From a virus, in IMG/VR virus record IMGVR_UViG_3300025769_000394, positions 1 to 35,030 of that record: a stretch of DNA of 35,030 nucleotides. One strand, 5' to 3'. The stretch's first letter is position 1; each line of letters begins with the position of its first letter. Below, piece by piece: positions 16,723 through 23,804 of the stretch. The notes beneath the pieces were generated by a model that saw only the letters and a program-made list of their open reading frames with translations, was not told the DNA's origin and searched no databases. The position numbers were made by a program, and so were the translations under genes.

Positions 16723-17250
16723 TTAGCGCCAAGAAGGGTCTTCAGATGTATTGTCTGTAGACCCTTCTTCTTCGTACTCATACTCTTCACCTTCTTCGTA
16801 TTCGTATTCTTCTTCCTCTTCCTCTGCCTCCATCATCTTTACAAACCATTCACATTTCATAAAGATTTTTAGGCTACGTTCCTCTCCAAGAACTTCAAGA
16901 GATTTAACAATCTGTTGTTCAAGTTCTTCTACGGACTTAGGTTCAACCTCTTCGTCTTTCTTCTTTACCTTAGACAGAAGTTCAAGTGCTTTAAGTGCAG
17001 AGTTAGTATGGTTGCTATTTTTGGCGGCGGTGTACTGCTGTTCAAGTTCAGACAGAACATCAACACTTGTTTCCATTTCACGTTCAAGGTTCTCGATACG
17101 TTCAAGAACTGCTGTGTTATGAATAAGCCTATGGCCTTGGTTATGTGCTGATCGTGGAGAATAACCGGCAGCTTTAGCAGCTTCTGTGGCATTACGATAG
17201 ATAATATATGCCTGTGCAAACTTTTCCTGCTGAGTAGTAAGTCCTGCCAT
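16723..17250 (-). CDS. Terminase small subunit with acidic tail
   Basis: A 175-residue protein. Residues 4-45 match the Terminase_2 (TerS) signature: LTTQQEKFAQAYIIYRNATEAAKAAGYSP, then QGHRLIHN, a helix-turn-helix that binds packaging-site DNA. Residues 50-120 form a coiled coil used for ring assembly. The C-terminal stretch (residues 141-162) is almost only Glu and Tyr, then STDNTSEDPSWR. TerS recognises concatemeric phage DNA and loads the large terminase at the portal. It is the last gene of the leftward arm, separate from the virion genes and without a large subunit beside it. The acidic tail is longer than usual and of unknown role. Confidence 0.85.
   Translation of the reverse strand: MAGLTTQQEKFAQAYIIYRNATEAAKAAGYSPRSAHNQGHRLIHNTAVLERIENLEREMETSVDVLSELEQQYTAAKNSNHTNSALKALELLSKVKKKDEEVEPKSVEELEQQIVKSLEVLGEERSLKIFMKCEWFVKMMEAEEEEEEYEYEEGEEYEYEEEGSTDNTSEDPSWR
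16731..16769. terminator. Hairpin between converging arms (inside the end of terS)
   Basis: A perfect 11-base inverted repeat: AAGAAGGGTCT at 16731-16741 and AGACCCTTCTT at 16759-16769, with a 17-base loop that can form an inner CAGA/TCTG stem. On the + strand it is followed by pyrimidines (CTTCG), so it best fits termination of the rightward transcript, and possibly both directions. The leftward tail after the stem is not T-rich. It overlaps codons for the last residues of TerS. Confidence 0.6.
16765..16830 (-). repeat. Purine-rich low-complexity tract encoding the Glu/Tyr tail of TerS
   Basis: The + strand here is almost only pyrimidine (TTC/CTC/CTT triplets). The minus strand encodes the run of Glu with interspersed Tyr and Gly (residues 141-162). 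It may form unusual DNA structure. Since terS genes often contain the packaging site, it could lie near pac, but nothing proves that. Confidence 0.6.
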
Positions 17251-17253
17251 GTA

Positions 17254-17658
17254 CTATTCCTTCATATTGCTGCGAGCAACGCCTTTGAATTTCTCTGCTG
17301 TACGCATACCACCAAGACCTAATAGAGAAAGCATTAGTGTCATAAGTGATTCTGTATCAAGTACAGGAAGAATAAGTGTAGGATACCAAATAGCTAGTCC
17401 CCAACTGGCAATAGGTGCAAGAATAAACTGCCAAGAAAAAGCAATACAACATACCCACATGATAGCAGGTCTTGCTCCAGCGACGAAGATGCTGGAATGC
17501 TTTGCCTGTTCAAGATTGGTTTGTGCTTGAGCAAGATCAAGTGCAATAATCTGTGACTGTAGTTCAGCGTTAAGTTTTGTCTTCAGGTCTTTGTCCTCAA
17601 CAAACTTGTCAAGAACTTTACCTGCTACACCTACTACTGCTTCTGCAATTCCTAGCAT
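17254..17658 (-). CDS. Three-TM holin (GTA_holin_3TM family)
   Basis: A 134-residue protein. The N-terminal half is an amphipathic helix (GIAEAVVGVAGKVLDKF, then AELQSQIIALDLAQAQTNLEQAK). The second half has GARPAIMWVCCIAFSWQF, a second hydrophobic segment through ILAPIASWGLAIW, and a third near SLMTLMLSLLGLGG, ending MRTAEKFKGV. The GxRPxxxW and LLGLGGMRTxEK blocks are typical of the 3TM holin family first named for gene-transfer-agent release. It would collect in the inner membrane and open it for lysis. Its start lies in the TAATG overlap with the preceding gene's stop, behind a GGAGG Shine-Dalgarno. No endolysin is next to it. Confidence 0.8.
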   Translation of the reverse strand: MLGIAEAVVGVAGKVLDKFVEDKDLKTKLNAELQSQIIALDLAQAQTNLEQAKHSSIFVAGARPAIMWVCCIAFSWQFILAPIASWGLAIWYPTLILPVLDTESLMTLMLSLLGLGGMRTAEKFKGVARSNMKE

Positions 17659-19952
17659 TATTCTACCTCCTTAAATAATGTTGTATAATCTGTCTTGTCG
17701 TACTGTGTAGAAGACTTAAATACTTCAGACACAAGAGTATTCTCACCGTACACATACAGATTCATTTCTATGTCTTTATTAGAAAATAACCGTTCACAAT
17801 CTTGTGCCATTGCAAGCAGTTCTCCAGTAGTCCAGAAATGTACACCATTAGTTTCAACCCTCATGTACTTCTGTTTACCATCATCCGTCTTACTGTTCTG
17901 CATTTCTTCAGTAACTTCAGGAACTGAACAATCAAAACCAAATAGATGGAAAGTCCTGCATCCTAGAATATGGAACATGCCAATTGCTCGCATTGCTGAA
18001 CAAGTACCGCCAGTAACAAATGTAGTATCAGCAGAAATATTAATTGTTTTGTTTACTTCAAACTTTTCACTGATAGCTTTATCACGAATTGCTTCACTAT
18101 AGGCGTGCCAACCATAAACATTGTCAGTCTTTGACATAATTACTTTTGTGGCACTAACGTCAGTCATTGAAGCGACAAGAAACTTGGTGCTAGGATCGAC
18201 TGTTTCAAACAAATCCTTACGAACAATACCATGTGTTGATACGCCTTCTACTGGTCGTGGATCAAGAATTACACAGGCATACGGTTTAATACCGTTCTTT
18301 AATAGTAGCGGATAACTATGCTTTACACAAATAACAGGTCCACCAGTTTCCTTGATCTTTTTCTTTAGTAGCTTCCAATCAATTGAAGGACCGGCAGACA
18401 CAATAATTGCTTCTTTATTGTTAGGCTTACATTGCTTAACAAAATTCCAACGTTTGATAAGATTGACATTTTCATTAATATTTTTAATAATGTCGTCCTT
18501 TGGCATTGAGTCACGCGGCTGTACTATAATAGGCACACGTAGCAGACTATCAGGTAGTGGACCTGCCTTGTCAGTGTTACGGCATACTGCAAGGTGGGTA
18601 ATGCCTCCACCCTTTACACGATCAGTAGAAGGAAGAACTACACAAGGCTTTCCGTCCTTTTCAGTTAGTTCTTTTACAAGCCTGTTAGTACCTTGATGTT
18701 CTTCTCCCAGAATGTTTCCTTCAGGATCAGCGGTAAAGTAATCGTCAAATACGATCAGATCACAATGGTTAAGATTACCATAATCAGAACGTACAGTTTC
18801 TTCACTATGTCCACCATCAATGTAGGCAAACTTACTCTTTAGTACTTCCTCACGTGCTGCAGGAAGTGTTTCTTTACTGTCTCCCTTAAACAGCTTAAAC
18901 GTAAATGTCTTATTGTTCTCTAACATCTTACCTGCAAAATCAGTAAGACGCTTTTCTACTGCTTCAAGAAGATTATGTGGCTTACTATTAAGTTCATAAG
19001 CATCTGATTCTTCAGTAGCTTCTTCAAACAGATCAAAGCCAACATAGTGTACCTTGTCATGCTTTTCAAAAGCAGCTAGTGCCATTTCAATTGCTCTGCC
19101 ACCATTCCATGTACCTACCTCAACAATTGTACCGTCACAGTAATGCCGTACTAGATCGGCAAGTTGTTTGTAGCGGGGCAGCTTAACGTCAGGAGCAACA
19201 GTATCTTTGGACAGATTGTTCTTTAAGTTACCCTTATAATGCACCATGTATTGAGACAGCGGTGAATTTTTAAATGCTGCTAGTCCTTTCACATTAGGTG
19301 TAAGATTGTGTGCTTTCATGCCATGAGCAATATAAATCTTTAGCAGACGTTCAAAAATAAAACCATCATGCCATTCACGATACATGATAGTTTCACCAAT
19401 GTCATAGCATCCACGCAGATCAGCGAGGAGATATAGAGGAGTTTCGTAGTTTAGGTTGAAGGCGACAAAAGAAGTTTCTGAATAGTCAGTATCCTTACGA
19501 CCAAGATGTACAATCTCTGCTTTATCAGGAAGAATCTTACTAATCTTTTCTTCTGAAAGAGGCTTTGTAGTTACTGTGTCAGCATCCAGCCAGATAAGCC
19601 AGCCACCCTGTACTTCATTCTCTGAGATTTCAAAAGCAATATCAGTCATTGCATAGACTTTGTGACACCACTTAACAGCATCCATACGCCAGTTATAAGC
19701 TACCTTGCCACCCGCTGTACCATCATAAAGCTTCATATTATCTCGGTAAGCAAGCATGTCTTCTACTTCATTTAGATTACGATACTCAATATTCTTTGCC
19801 TGTGGAAAAGAAGCAACAAGTTCTTCATCGCAATCGTGGTAGTAAGCTGTAAGGTGTAAGTCTTTATACCAGTTATCTACGACAGATTCAAGCATGTTTC
19901 TAGCATAACGCTCGTATCCATCTGCACTAAATGATGTAACAAATTTTATCAT
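17658..19952 (-). CDS. Three-domain fusion: glycosyltransferase, SAM methyltransferase, DUF115/MptE-like
   Basis: A 764-residue protein starting at ATG 19952, which has GGAGG six bases upstream; a longer in-frame start at 19991 would overlap the previous gene and is unlikely. Domain 1 (about 1-265) is a GT-A-like glycosyltransferase with a DxD-type motif (WLIWLDAD, 118-125). Domain 2 (about 268-475) is a class I SAM methyltransferase (EVGTWNGG 278-285, VGFD 304-307, IDGGH 378-382, FDDYF 402-406). Domain 3 (about 512-690) matches DUF115/6-hydroxymethylpterin pyrophosphokinase MptE-like proteins of the Maf type (VSAGPS 518-523, DPRP 564-567, FVTGGTCS 645-652, FGFDCS 671-676). DUF115 relatives include Maf proteins linked to flagellin glycosylation with nonulosonic acids. 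It probably builds or transfers a methylated sugar onto a virion or host surface molecule; the substrate is unknown. Confidence 0.75.
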   Translation of the reverse strand: MIKFVTSFSADGYERYARNMLESVVDNWYKDLHLTAYYHDCDEELVASFPQAKNIEYRNLNEVEDMLAYRDNMKLYDGTAGGKVAYNWRMDAVKWCHKVYAMTDIAFEISENEVQGGWLIWLDADTVTTKPLSEEKISKILPDKAEIVHLGRKDTDYSETSFVAFNLNYETPLYLLADLRGCYDIGETIMYREWHDGFIFERLLKIYIAHGMKAHNLTPNVKGLAAFKNSPLSQYMVHYKGNLKNNLSKDTVAPDVKLPRYKQLADLVRHYCDGTIVEVGTWNGGRAIEMALAAFEKHDKVHYVGFDLFEEATEESDAYELNSKPHNLLEAVEKRLTDFAGKMLENNKTFTFKLFKGDSKETLPAAREEVLKSKFAYIDGGHSEETVRSDYGNLNHCDLIVFDDYFTADPEGNILGEEHQGTNRLVKELTEKDGKPCVVLPSTDRVKGGGITHLAVCRNTDKAGPLPDSLLRVPIIVQPRDSMPKDDIIKNINENVNLIKRWNFVKQCKPNNKEAIIVSAGPSIDWKLLKKKIKETGGPVICVKHSYPLLLKNGIKPYACVILDPRPVEGVSTHGIVRKDLFETVDPSTKFLVASMTDVSATKVIMSKTDNVYGWHAYSEAIRDKAISEKFEVNKTINISADTTFVTGGTCSAMRAIGMFHILGCRTFHLFGFDCSVPEVTEEMQNSKTDDGKQKYMRVETNGVHFWTTGELLAMAQDCERLFSNKDIEMNLYVYGENTLVSEVFKSSTQYDKTDYTTLFKEVE

Positions 19953-19954
19953 GG

Positions 19955-20704
19955 TTATCCTCCAATTATTCTGGTATAAAAGTCTTTCCACTCTTCAGCA
20001 TACTTGTCATCTATCTCTCGCTTACCCTTCCAAGTAGGATAAACTGGTCCACCCGTTGTAAAGTGTACATTCTTTGGATTTACATCTGCGGCTGAAGTTC
20101 CGTCTAGCCAGTTCCATTCAACTGGAATATCTCCAATAGGAAAGATATCAATCCATTCAAAAGCATGTAACCAGCTTCCACTTCTAACATTAACATCCGA
20201 AATTGTCAACTCTTTCATCCAAGGATGATCACAATTCCATAGAACAAAAGATGACCAGTTCTTTCTGTTATAGACGGTTTGTACCTGCCCATCCATCTTT
20301 TCTTTTTCTTGAGGAACGTGGATATGCTTTACACAGCTAATAACATTCTCTTTATCTGATCCATATACATCAAATACTTCTGTAATGTCTGAACGAACAA
20401 ACATATCAGCATCCATAAATAATGCTAGACCCGACATCTGGTTTAGAAATGGTACTAGAAACCTAGTAAAGCTAAACTCAGTAGAGAAGGGTTTGCCATC
20501 AAAAACATCAACCTTCGTTCCTTCTAAGTTATACTCTGGACTGCGCCAATACAAGCCAGCCCTGCGAACTTCCTTCTGTACAATAGGGACTATATTGTAC
20601 GTATGGGTAGTGTGCATACGTATAGACTTATCTAGCACTCGAACATAGTCATGTTCACGAGGATCATAGCCTATGTATATTGTTGGTATTTTATTGATAG
20701 GCAA
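19955..20704 (-). CDS. Glycosyltransferase (GT8-like, GT-A fold)
   Basis: A 249-residue protein with a TTG start at 20704: no ATG lies before the conserved beta-1 strand IPTIYIGYDPREH, and AGGAG lies eight bases upstream. DxD motif: LFMDADMF at residues 95-102. A C-terminal VHFTTGGP (213-220) is the kind of histidine-Gly motif that helps bind the metal and nucleotide in GT8-type enzymes. NWSSFVLWNC (149-158) matches the N/S-rich acceptor region of this group. It transfers a sugar from a nucleotide-sugar donor; acceptor unknown. Its last codons carry the Shine-Dalgarno of the fusion protein downstream, so the two are coupled and probably work in one pathway. Confidence 0.8.
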   Translation of the reverse strand: MPINKIPTIYIGYDPREHDYVRVLDKSIRMHTTHTYNIVPIVQKEVRRAGLYWRSPEYNLEGTKVDVFDGKPFSTEFSFTRFLVPFLNQMSGLALFMDADMFVRSDITEVFDVYGSDKENVISCVKHIHVPQEKEKMDGQVQTVYNRKNWSSFVLWNCDHPWMKELTISDVNVRSGSWLHAFEWIDIFPIGDIPVEWNWLDGTSAADVNPKNVHFTTGGPVYPTWKGKREIDDKYAEEWKDFYTRIIGG

Positions 20705-20715
20705 ACCCTGTACTC

Positions 20716-21144
20716 CTACTCTATCGTAATTTGTTTTGGTTTTTCTGCTTCAGGAATAATCTTTTCAATTTCAATTTTAAGAATACCATTCTTTAAGGAA
20801 GCATTAATTACTTTCATGTATTCTGAAAGATAGAATACACGGGTAAACTTACGAGCAGCAATCCCACGATAAGTGCAGGAAGGTGCATCTTCTTGCTCAC
20901 GTGTTTCACCGCGAACAGTAAGAATGTTAGGTTCAATTTCAATTGACAGATTGTCTTTATCAAACCCTGCAACTGCCATCTCAATAATGTGCTTATTGTC
21001 TTTTCTATAAATGTTATGTGGGGGATAGGCAGTTGAGTTAAGTACTGATTGTGCAACGTAACTCATTGGTTCAAAATGCTTTTCAATATCAAGCATAAAG
21101 TTACGCATCTTTTCAAATTGTGGGGAAAAGGAAATTAGATTCAT
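20716..21144 (-). CDS. Hsp20 / IbpA-like small heat-shock protein
   Basis: A 142-residue chaperone. The alpha-crystallin domain spans about residues 42-128, including NILTVRGE (73-80), YRGIAARKFTRVFYLSEY (92-109) and the NGIL signature (119-122). The C-terminal ITI motif (139-141), the I-x-I that joins dimers into oligomers, is present. It holds unfolding proteins in a refoldable state in the cytoplasm. Hsp20 genes are recurrent in marine phages, where a role in virion assembly or host stress is assumed. It heads the leftward late block, behind a strong promoter and a terminator-like hairpin. Its Shine-Dalgarno AAGGAGG sits partly in a hairpin loop. Confidence 0.9.
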   Translation of the reverse strand: MNLISFSPQFEKMRNFMLDIEKHFEPMSYVAQSVLNSTAYPPHNIYRKDNKHIIEMAVAGFDKDNLSIEIEPNILTVRGETREQEDAPSCTYRGIAARKFTRVFYLSEYMKVINASLKNGILKIEIEKIIPEAEKPKQITIE

Positions 21145-21145
21145 G

Positions 21146-21161
21146 TATACCTCCTTGTATA
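21146..21161 (-). promoter_or_regulatory. Small hairpin holding the hsp20 Shine-Dalgarno
   Basis: On the transcript, TATAC and GTATA can pair (5 bp) with a loop AAGGAG, that is the ribosome-binding site, one base before ATG. The stem is weak and AU-rich. Such elements can work as RNA thermometers in hsp20 leaders, but this one could be chance. Confidence 0.3.
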
Positions 21162-21172
21162 AGCGAGTTGTT

Positions 21173-21206
21173 AAAAAGGCCAGTCCGCATTTGCCAGACT
21201 GACCTT
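21173..21206 (-). terminator. Intrinsic terminator-like hairpin before hsp20
   Basis: On the minus strand, AAGGTCAGTC pairs with GACTGGCCTT (10 bp with one G-U) around an 11-base loop, followed by TTTTT then AACAAC. It fits a terminator for the replication block that ends at 21239. It also starts within a few bases of the predicted start of the promoter at 21210-21238. Confidence 0.75.
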
Positions 21207-21209
21207 GGA

Positions 21210-21238
21210 AGTATACTTGTTAATTTTTAGTTTGTCAA
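21210..21238 (-). promoter_or_regulatory. Sigma70-type promoter for the hsp20-terS block
   Basis: On the minus strand TTGACA (-35, complement of 21233-21238), a 17-base spacer, and TATACT (-10, complement of 21210-21215). The -35 box is consensus and the -10 has five of six consensus bases. It lies directly after the TAG stop of the preceding gene, so no coding constraint explains it. Confidence 0.75.
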
Positions 21239-21445
21239 CTACTTTTTTTCAAACTGCTTTGCAAGAATGCGAATAGTTGTACTGGCATCAGTCATAAATA
21301 GTGAAGGTACAAAAGCATGTACCATTAACTTTAGACTGGCACTAATTAGCTTATAGATAATATAGAAAGCACCTAGCATATGGCACAGATAAGACATTCT
21401 TACTGACCTAAGATGGTATCTAGATTGTTTGTAAATATTATTCAA
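21239..21445 (-). CDS. DUF6356-like small membrane-associated protein
   Basis: A 68-residue protein. The pattern HLRSVRMSYLCHMLGAF, then MVHAFVPSLFMTDAS followed by a charged C terminus (ILAKQFEKK) matches my memory of the DUF6356 family (HPxSVGxxYxxH, then LxHAxxPxLFxxTAS). A hydrophobic segment lies at about residues 18-48. The gene overlaps the end of the oxygenase upstream by eight bases, so the two are coupled. Function unknown; it is the last gene before the terminator at 21173. Confidence 0.6.
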   Translation of the reverse strand: MNNIYKQSRYHLRSVRMSYLCHMLGAFYIIYKLISASLKLMVHAFVPSLFMTDASTTIRILAKQFEKK

Positions 21446-22013
21446 AGTCTGGTCCTCTAAACCAACATGCTAAACTATAGCGTTGTCCCTTGGTTACTGG
21501 TGTTACCCTATGAAACATAAAGGAAGGAAAGACAAGAATACTTCCCTTGTTTCTCATTTCCTTTACTGTGTTGTATCTGGAGTTAGCATCAGGAGTACAC
21601 CACCTTTGTATCTGAAAGTCACCTCCCTCAAAACTATCATTGAGAGAAACACATAGTGTAAGCTTTCTGATTACAAGATCGTCTTCACTTTCAACGCCAA
21701 CATCCATATGCCAGTCGTACTGTCCCCCTTGGCTGTACGTGCTGAACTGTGGTGTTTCAAAACACATAACATGAAAGTTCCAATTAGCTGCCTCGTTTGC
21801 TTTCTGTGCATAAAGCTGAAGTATTTCAGATAGTTCTGAATTGTTCAGCCAGCTAATTGAACTTTCCCGTACATCAGGATCAAAAAATGTTCCGTCCTTC
21901 TCGTGTAAACCACCAGAGTTTTGCTTATTGGCAAGTCCCATAGTAACAAGACCATCACAAAAAGCTGCTGGTAGTTCTTTGTCAAACACGTAGTAAGGAA
22001 ATTCACTGATCAT
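21438..22013 (-). CDS. 2-oxoglutarate/Fe(II)-dependent dioxygenase (PKHD-type)
   Basis: A 191-residue non-heme iron oxygenase. The iron triad is H102 and D104 (WHMDVG) with H168 (FMFHRV); R178 (GQRYSLACW) binds 2-oxoglutarate. The double-stranded beta helix is visible as GGDFQIQ and GSILVFPSF. It resembles P4Hc/PKHD hydroxylases, which hydroxylate proteins or small molecules with O2 and 2-oxoglutarate. Such genes are common in marine phages, with substrate unknown. It lies between MazG-like and DUF6356 genes with short spacing or overlap, so it is part of the leftward operon. Confidence 0.85.
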   Translation of the reverse strand: MISEFPYYVFDKELPAAFCDGLVTMGLANKQNSGGLHEKDGTFFDPDVRESSISWLNNSELSEILQLYAQKANEAANWNFHVMCFETPQFSTYSQGGQYDWHMDVGVESEDDLVIRKLTLCVSLNDSFEGGDFQIQRWCTPDANSRYNTVKEMRNKGSILVFPSFMFHRVTPVTKGQRYSLACWFRGPDFE

Positions 22014-22018
22014 AGAAA

Positions 22019-22333
22019 TTATCTTTCATCCCCAGAACCAGATAGAACATTTCTTTCTTTTCTTGAATATAGTTTGTTTAAGTTTTGTTCTGCAATATCT
22101 TCAAGAAGAAATCCCATGTCCTCTGCTAAAGCAGCACAGTACCATAAAACATCTCCTATTTCTGCGGCAATAGCGTCTCTATCATATTTACCATCACGCA
22201 TAATTTTCTTTACTTTATTAGCAACTTCTCCTGCCTCTGCAGATAGACCCATAGCGGGATAGTATATATGCCACTGCTTAGGATATATAGCAGTGGTTAC
22301 CGCTGACTTTTGGTATGTTCCAAATGTTAACAT
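22019..22333 (-). CDS. MazG-like nucleotide pyrophosphohydrolase
   Basis: A 104-residue all-helical protein with the metal-binding pattern of MazG/dUTPase-like NTP pyrophosphohydrolases: ExxE at E33/E36 (SAEAGEVANKVKK) and ExxD at E58/D61 (AEIGDVLWYCAALAED). It hydrolyses NTPs or dNTPs to the monophosphate and PPi; phage versions are proposed to adjust nucleotide pools or (p)ppGpp. Its start overlaps the stop of the HNH gene. The neighbours NrdA/NrdB support a nucleotide role. Its length fits the single-domain MazG group. Confidence 0.8.
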   Translation of the reverse strand: MLTFGTYQKSAVTTAIYPKQWHIYYPAMGLSAEAGEVANKVKKIMRDGKYDRDAIAAEIGDVLWYCAALAEDMGFLLEDIAEQNLNKLYSRKERNVLSGSGDER

Positions 22334-22605
22334 TACTTTTTCTTTGGTGTATTCTTTTTAACTGAACTGTCGGAGTTACGACTATAGGAACTGTTCTTAC
22401 TCTTTGTAGTAACTCGAATATTCTTTGGTGAATTGCTGCCACCTTTACTTAGTGGAACAATATGATCCAGTTCTTTACCGTCACCTACTGCAACCTTACC
22501 CGCCTTGATTGCATGTCGTCTTGCCTTGTTGCGTTGTACACGCATCTTGATCTGATCAGGCTTTGATTTGTAGTTCTTGTTCTCCCGCTTGTAGTCTCGT
22601 GCCAT
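22333..22605 (-). CDS. HNH endonuclease, small phage type
   Basis: A 90-residue, very basic protein. The HNH fold is seen in GKELDHIVPLSKGGSNSPKN (D47-H48, then N62) and a downstream Asn (N71); no zinc-binding cysteine pairs. The N-terminal helix (ARDYKRENKNYKSKP) and basic tail (KKNTPKKK) are typical of stand-alone phage HNH proteins. Such enzymes nick DNA and may act as homing endonucleases, or aid packaging when near terminase. Here it sits between nrdB and mazG, far from terS. Homing at nearby RNR genes is possible. Confidence 0.8.
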   Translation of the reverse strand: MARDYKRENKNYKSKPDQIKMRVQRNKARRHAIKAGKVAVGDGKELDHIVPLSKGGSNSPKNIRVTTKSKNSSYSRNSDSSVKKNTPKKK

Positions 22606-22615
22606 TTGTGTCTCC

Positions 22616-23587
22616 TTAATTTGCCCATACCTCTGACCAGTTACCTGTCAATGCACCTTTGGCATAGTCAGTTGCGCGGTTCTCAAAAAAGTTAGTATGT
22701 GTTGGTGCATTGATCATTTCTTCTACCCAAGGAAGGGGATTAGTCTTTACCTTAAAGATACCTTTCATGCCCATAGATATAAGCCTACGGTCTGCTATAT
22801 ATCGTATGTATTCTTTAACGTCAGTATCTCTAAGTCCTTCCACCCTCCCCATGTTAAACGCCAGATCAACAAATTTGTCTTCAAGATCAACCATCTTAGT
22901 TGCAATTGTATAAATTTCTGACTTAATTTTGTCATTCCAAATCTCTCTATTTTCTTCCAGATAAGTACGGAAAAGCCGGATCATTCCTTCAGCGTGTTGT
23001 GTCTCGTCAACAATTGACCATGTGACAATCTGACCCATGCCTTTCATTTTACCATGACGGGGAAAGTTCAGCAACATGATAAAGCTGGAGAATAGTGCAA
23101 GACCTTCAGTAAAAGCAGAAATAGCAGCAATCTTTACTGGCAGCGAAGCACCTGTATCAACCTTAGACAGGAAGTATTCATGCTTCTCGCGCATAGCGTC
23201 ATATTCAAGAAATTCGTTATACGTACTTTCAGGCATACCTAGAGATTCAATAAGGTGAGAATACGCAGCAATGTGTAATGCCTCACGTGCAGCGAAGCTG
23301 GAAAGCATCATACGAATTTCAGGCTGTGGAAACATTGGAAGATAGTTCTTCACATAACCACCGGCAACATCAATGTCTGACTGTGTAAAGAAGCGGAAGA
23401 TATTAGTAAGAAAATACTTCTCTTCAATAGAGAGATTGTTTTTCCAATCCTTTACGTCTTCGATCATAGGTACTTCAGTATGTAGCCAGTGTGACTGCTC
23501 ATGCTTTAACCATAGATCATATGCCCAAGGATAATGAAAAGGCTTGAAGTAATTACGTTCGTCTTGAAGTTTAAGTTTATCAGTCAT
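22616..23587 (-). CDS. nrdB: Ribonucleotide reductase class I, beta subunit
   Basis: A 323-residue ferritin-like protein. Metal ligands are D71, E102, H105, E161, E195 and H198; Y109 follows H105 by four residues, as the radical tyrosine (Y122 of E. coli NrdB) does. It is thus a tyrosyl-radical class I beta subunit with a complete set. It supplies the radical for NrdA to reduce ribonucleotides. Its start lies directly after a second copy of the NrdA tail (23587-23612), whose GAGGG serves as Shine-Dalgarno, while the 66-residue gene separates it from nrdA. Confidence 0.93.
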   Translation of the reverse strand: MTDKLKLQDERNYFKPFHYPWAYDLWLKHEQSHWLHTEVPMIEDVKDWKNNLSIEEKYFLTNIFRFFTQSDIDVAGGYVKNYLPMFPQPEIRMMLSSFAAREALHIAAYSHLIESLGMPESTYNEFLEYDAMREKHEYFLSKVDTGASLPVKIAAISAFTEGLALFSSFIMLLNFPRHGKMKGMGQIVTWSIVDETQHAEGMIRLFRTYLEENREIWNDKIKSEIYTIATKMVDLEDKFVDLAFNMGRVEGLRDTDVKEYIRYIADRRLISMGMKGIFKVKTNPLPWVEEMINAPTHTNFFENRATDYAKGALTGNWSEVWAN

Positions 23588-23612
23588 TATCCCTCACAAG
23601 CTAAACATTCTT
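23587..23612 (-). repeat. Second copy of the nrdA 3' end (copy A)
   Basis: A 26-base sequence matching 23805-23830 at 24 positions. Read on the minus strand it spells the codons of ECLACEG and a stop, but it is preceded by an in-frame TAA and is not translated as part of NrdA. Both differences are synonymous (Leu and Ala codons). It also holds the ribosome site of nrdB. Confidence 0.95.
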
Positions 23613-23801
23613 ATAAATAAAAGAGCCAAAATATTTTATTACTTCATTTTTCCATTCTTCAAATTCTGATTCAGTCCGAATAAATTTTAATACAGTTGCA
23701 ATCTCTTTTTTAGGAGCATTATCTATATGAAAACAATCTTCCAGATATTCTACTGTTAAGTCTTCAGTTTGATCTTCTGATAATCTAATCTCGTATAACA
23801 T
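23601..23801 (-). CDS. Small gene inserted between nrdA and nrdB
   Basis: A 66-residue acidic protein (LYEIRLSEDQTEDLTVEYLED, then FIRTESEFEEWKNEVIKYFG). No known motif; it has helices with Glu/Lys-rich faces. ATG lies four bases after nrdA's stop behind GAGGG. Its end runs into copy A of the nrdA tail. With the flanking 26-base repeats, it looks like a cassette added at the end of nrdA. No homing endonuclease signature is visible. Confidence 0.65.
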   Translation of the reverse strand: MLYEIRLSEDQTEDLTVEYLEDCFHIDNAPKKEIATVLKFIRTESEFEEWKNEVIKYFGSFIYKNV

Positions 23802-23804
23802 TAT

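Noticed and set aside
16751-17122. Serine-rich open frame of 123 residues on the + strand opposite terS
   Set aside because: It is the complement of the Glu/Tyr low-complexity and helical codons of terS; the TerS reading has a known fold.
19953-19991. Longer start for the three-domain fusion at 19991
   Set aside because: It would overlap the preceding glycosyltransferase by 37 bases and adds residues without similarity to GT domains; ATG 19952 has an ideal GGAGG site.
23613-23804. Idea that the region between the two nrdA tails is a self-splicing intron or an intein
   Set aside because: It is only 192 bases, nearly all taken by one open frame, with no intron core or intein motifs, and nrdA ends normally at copy B.
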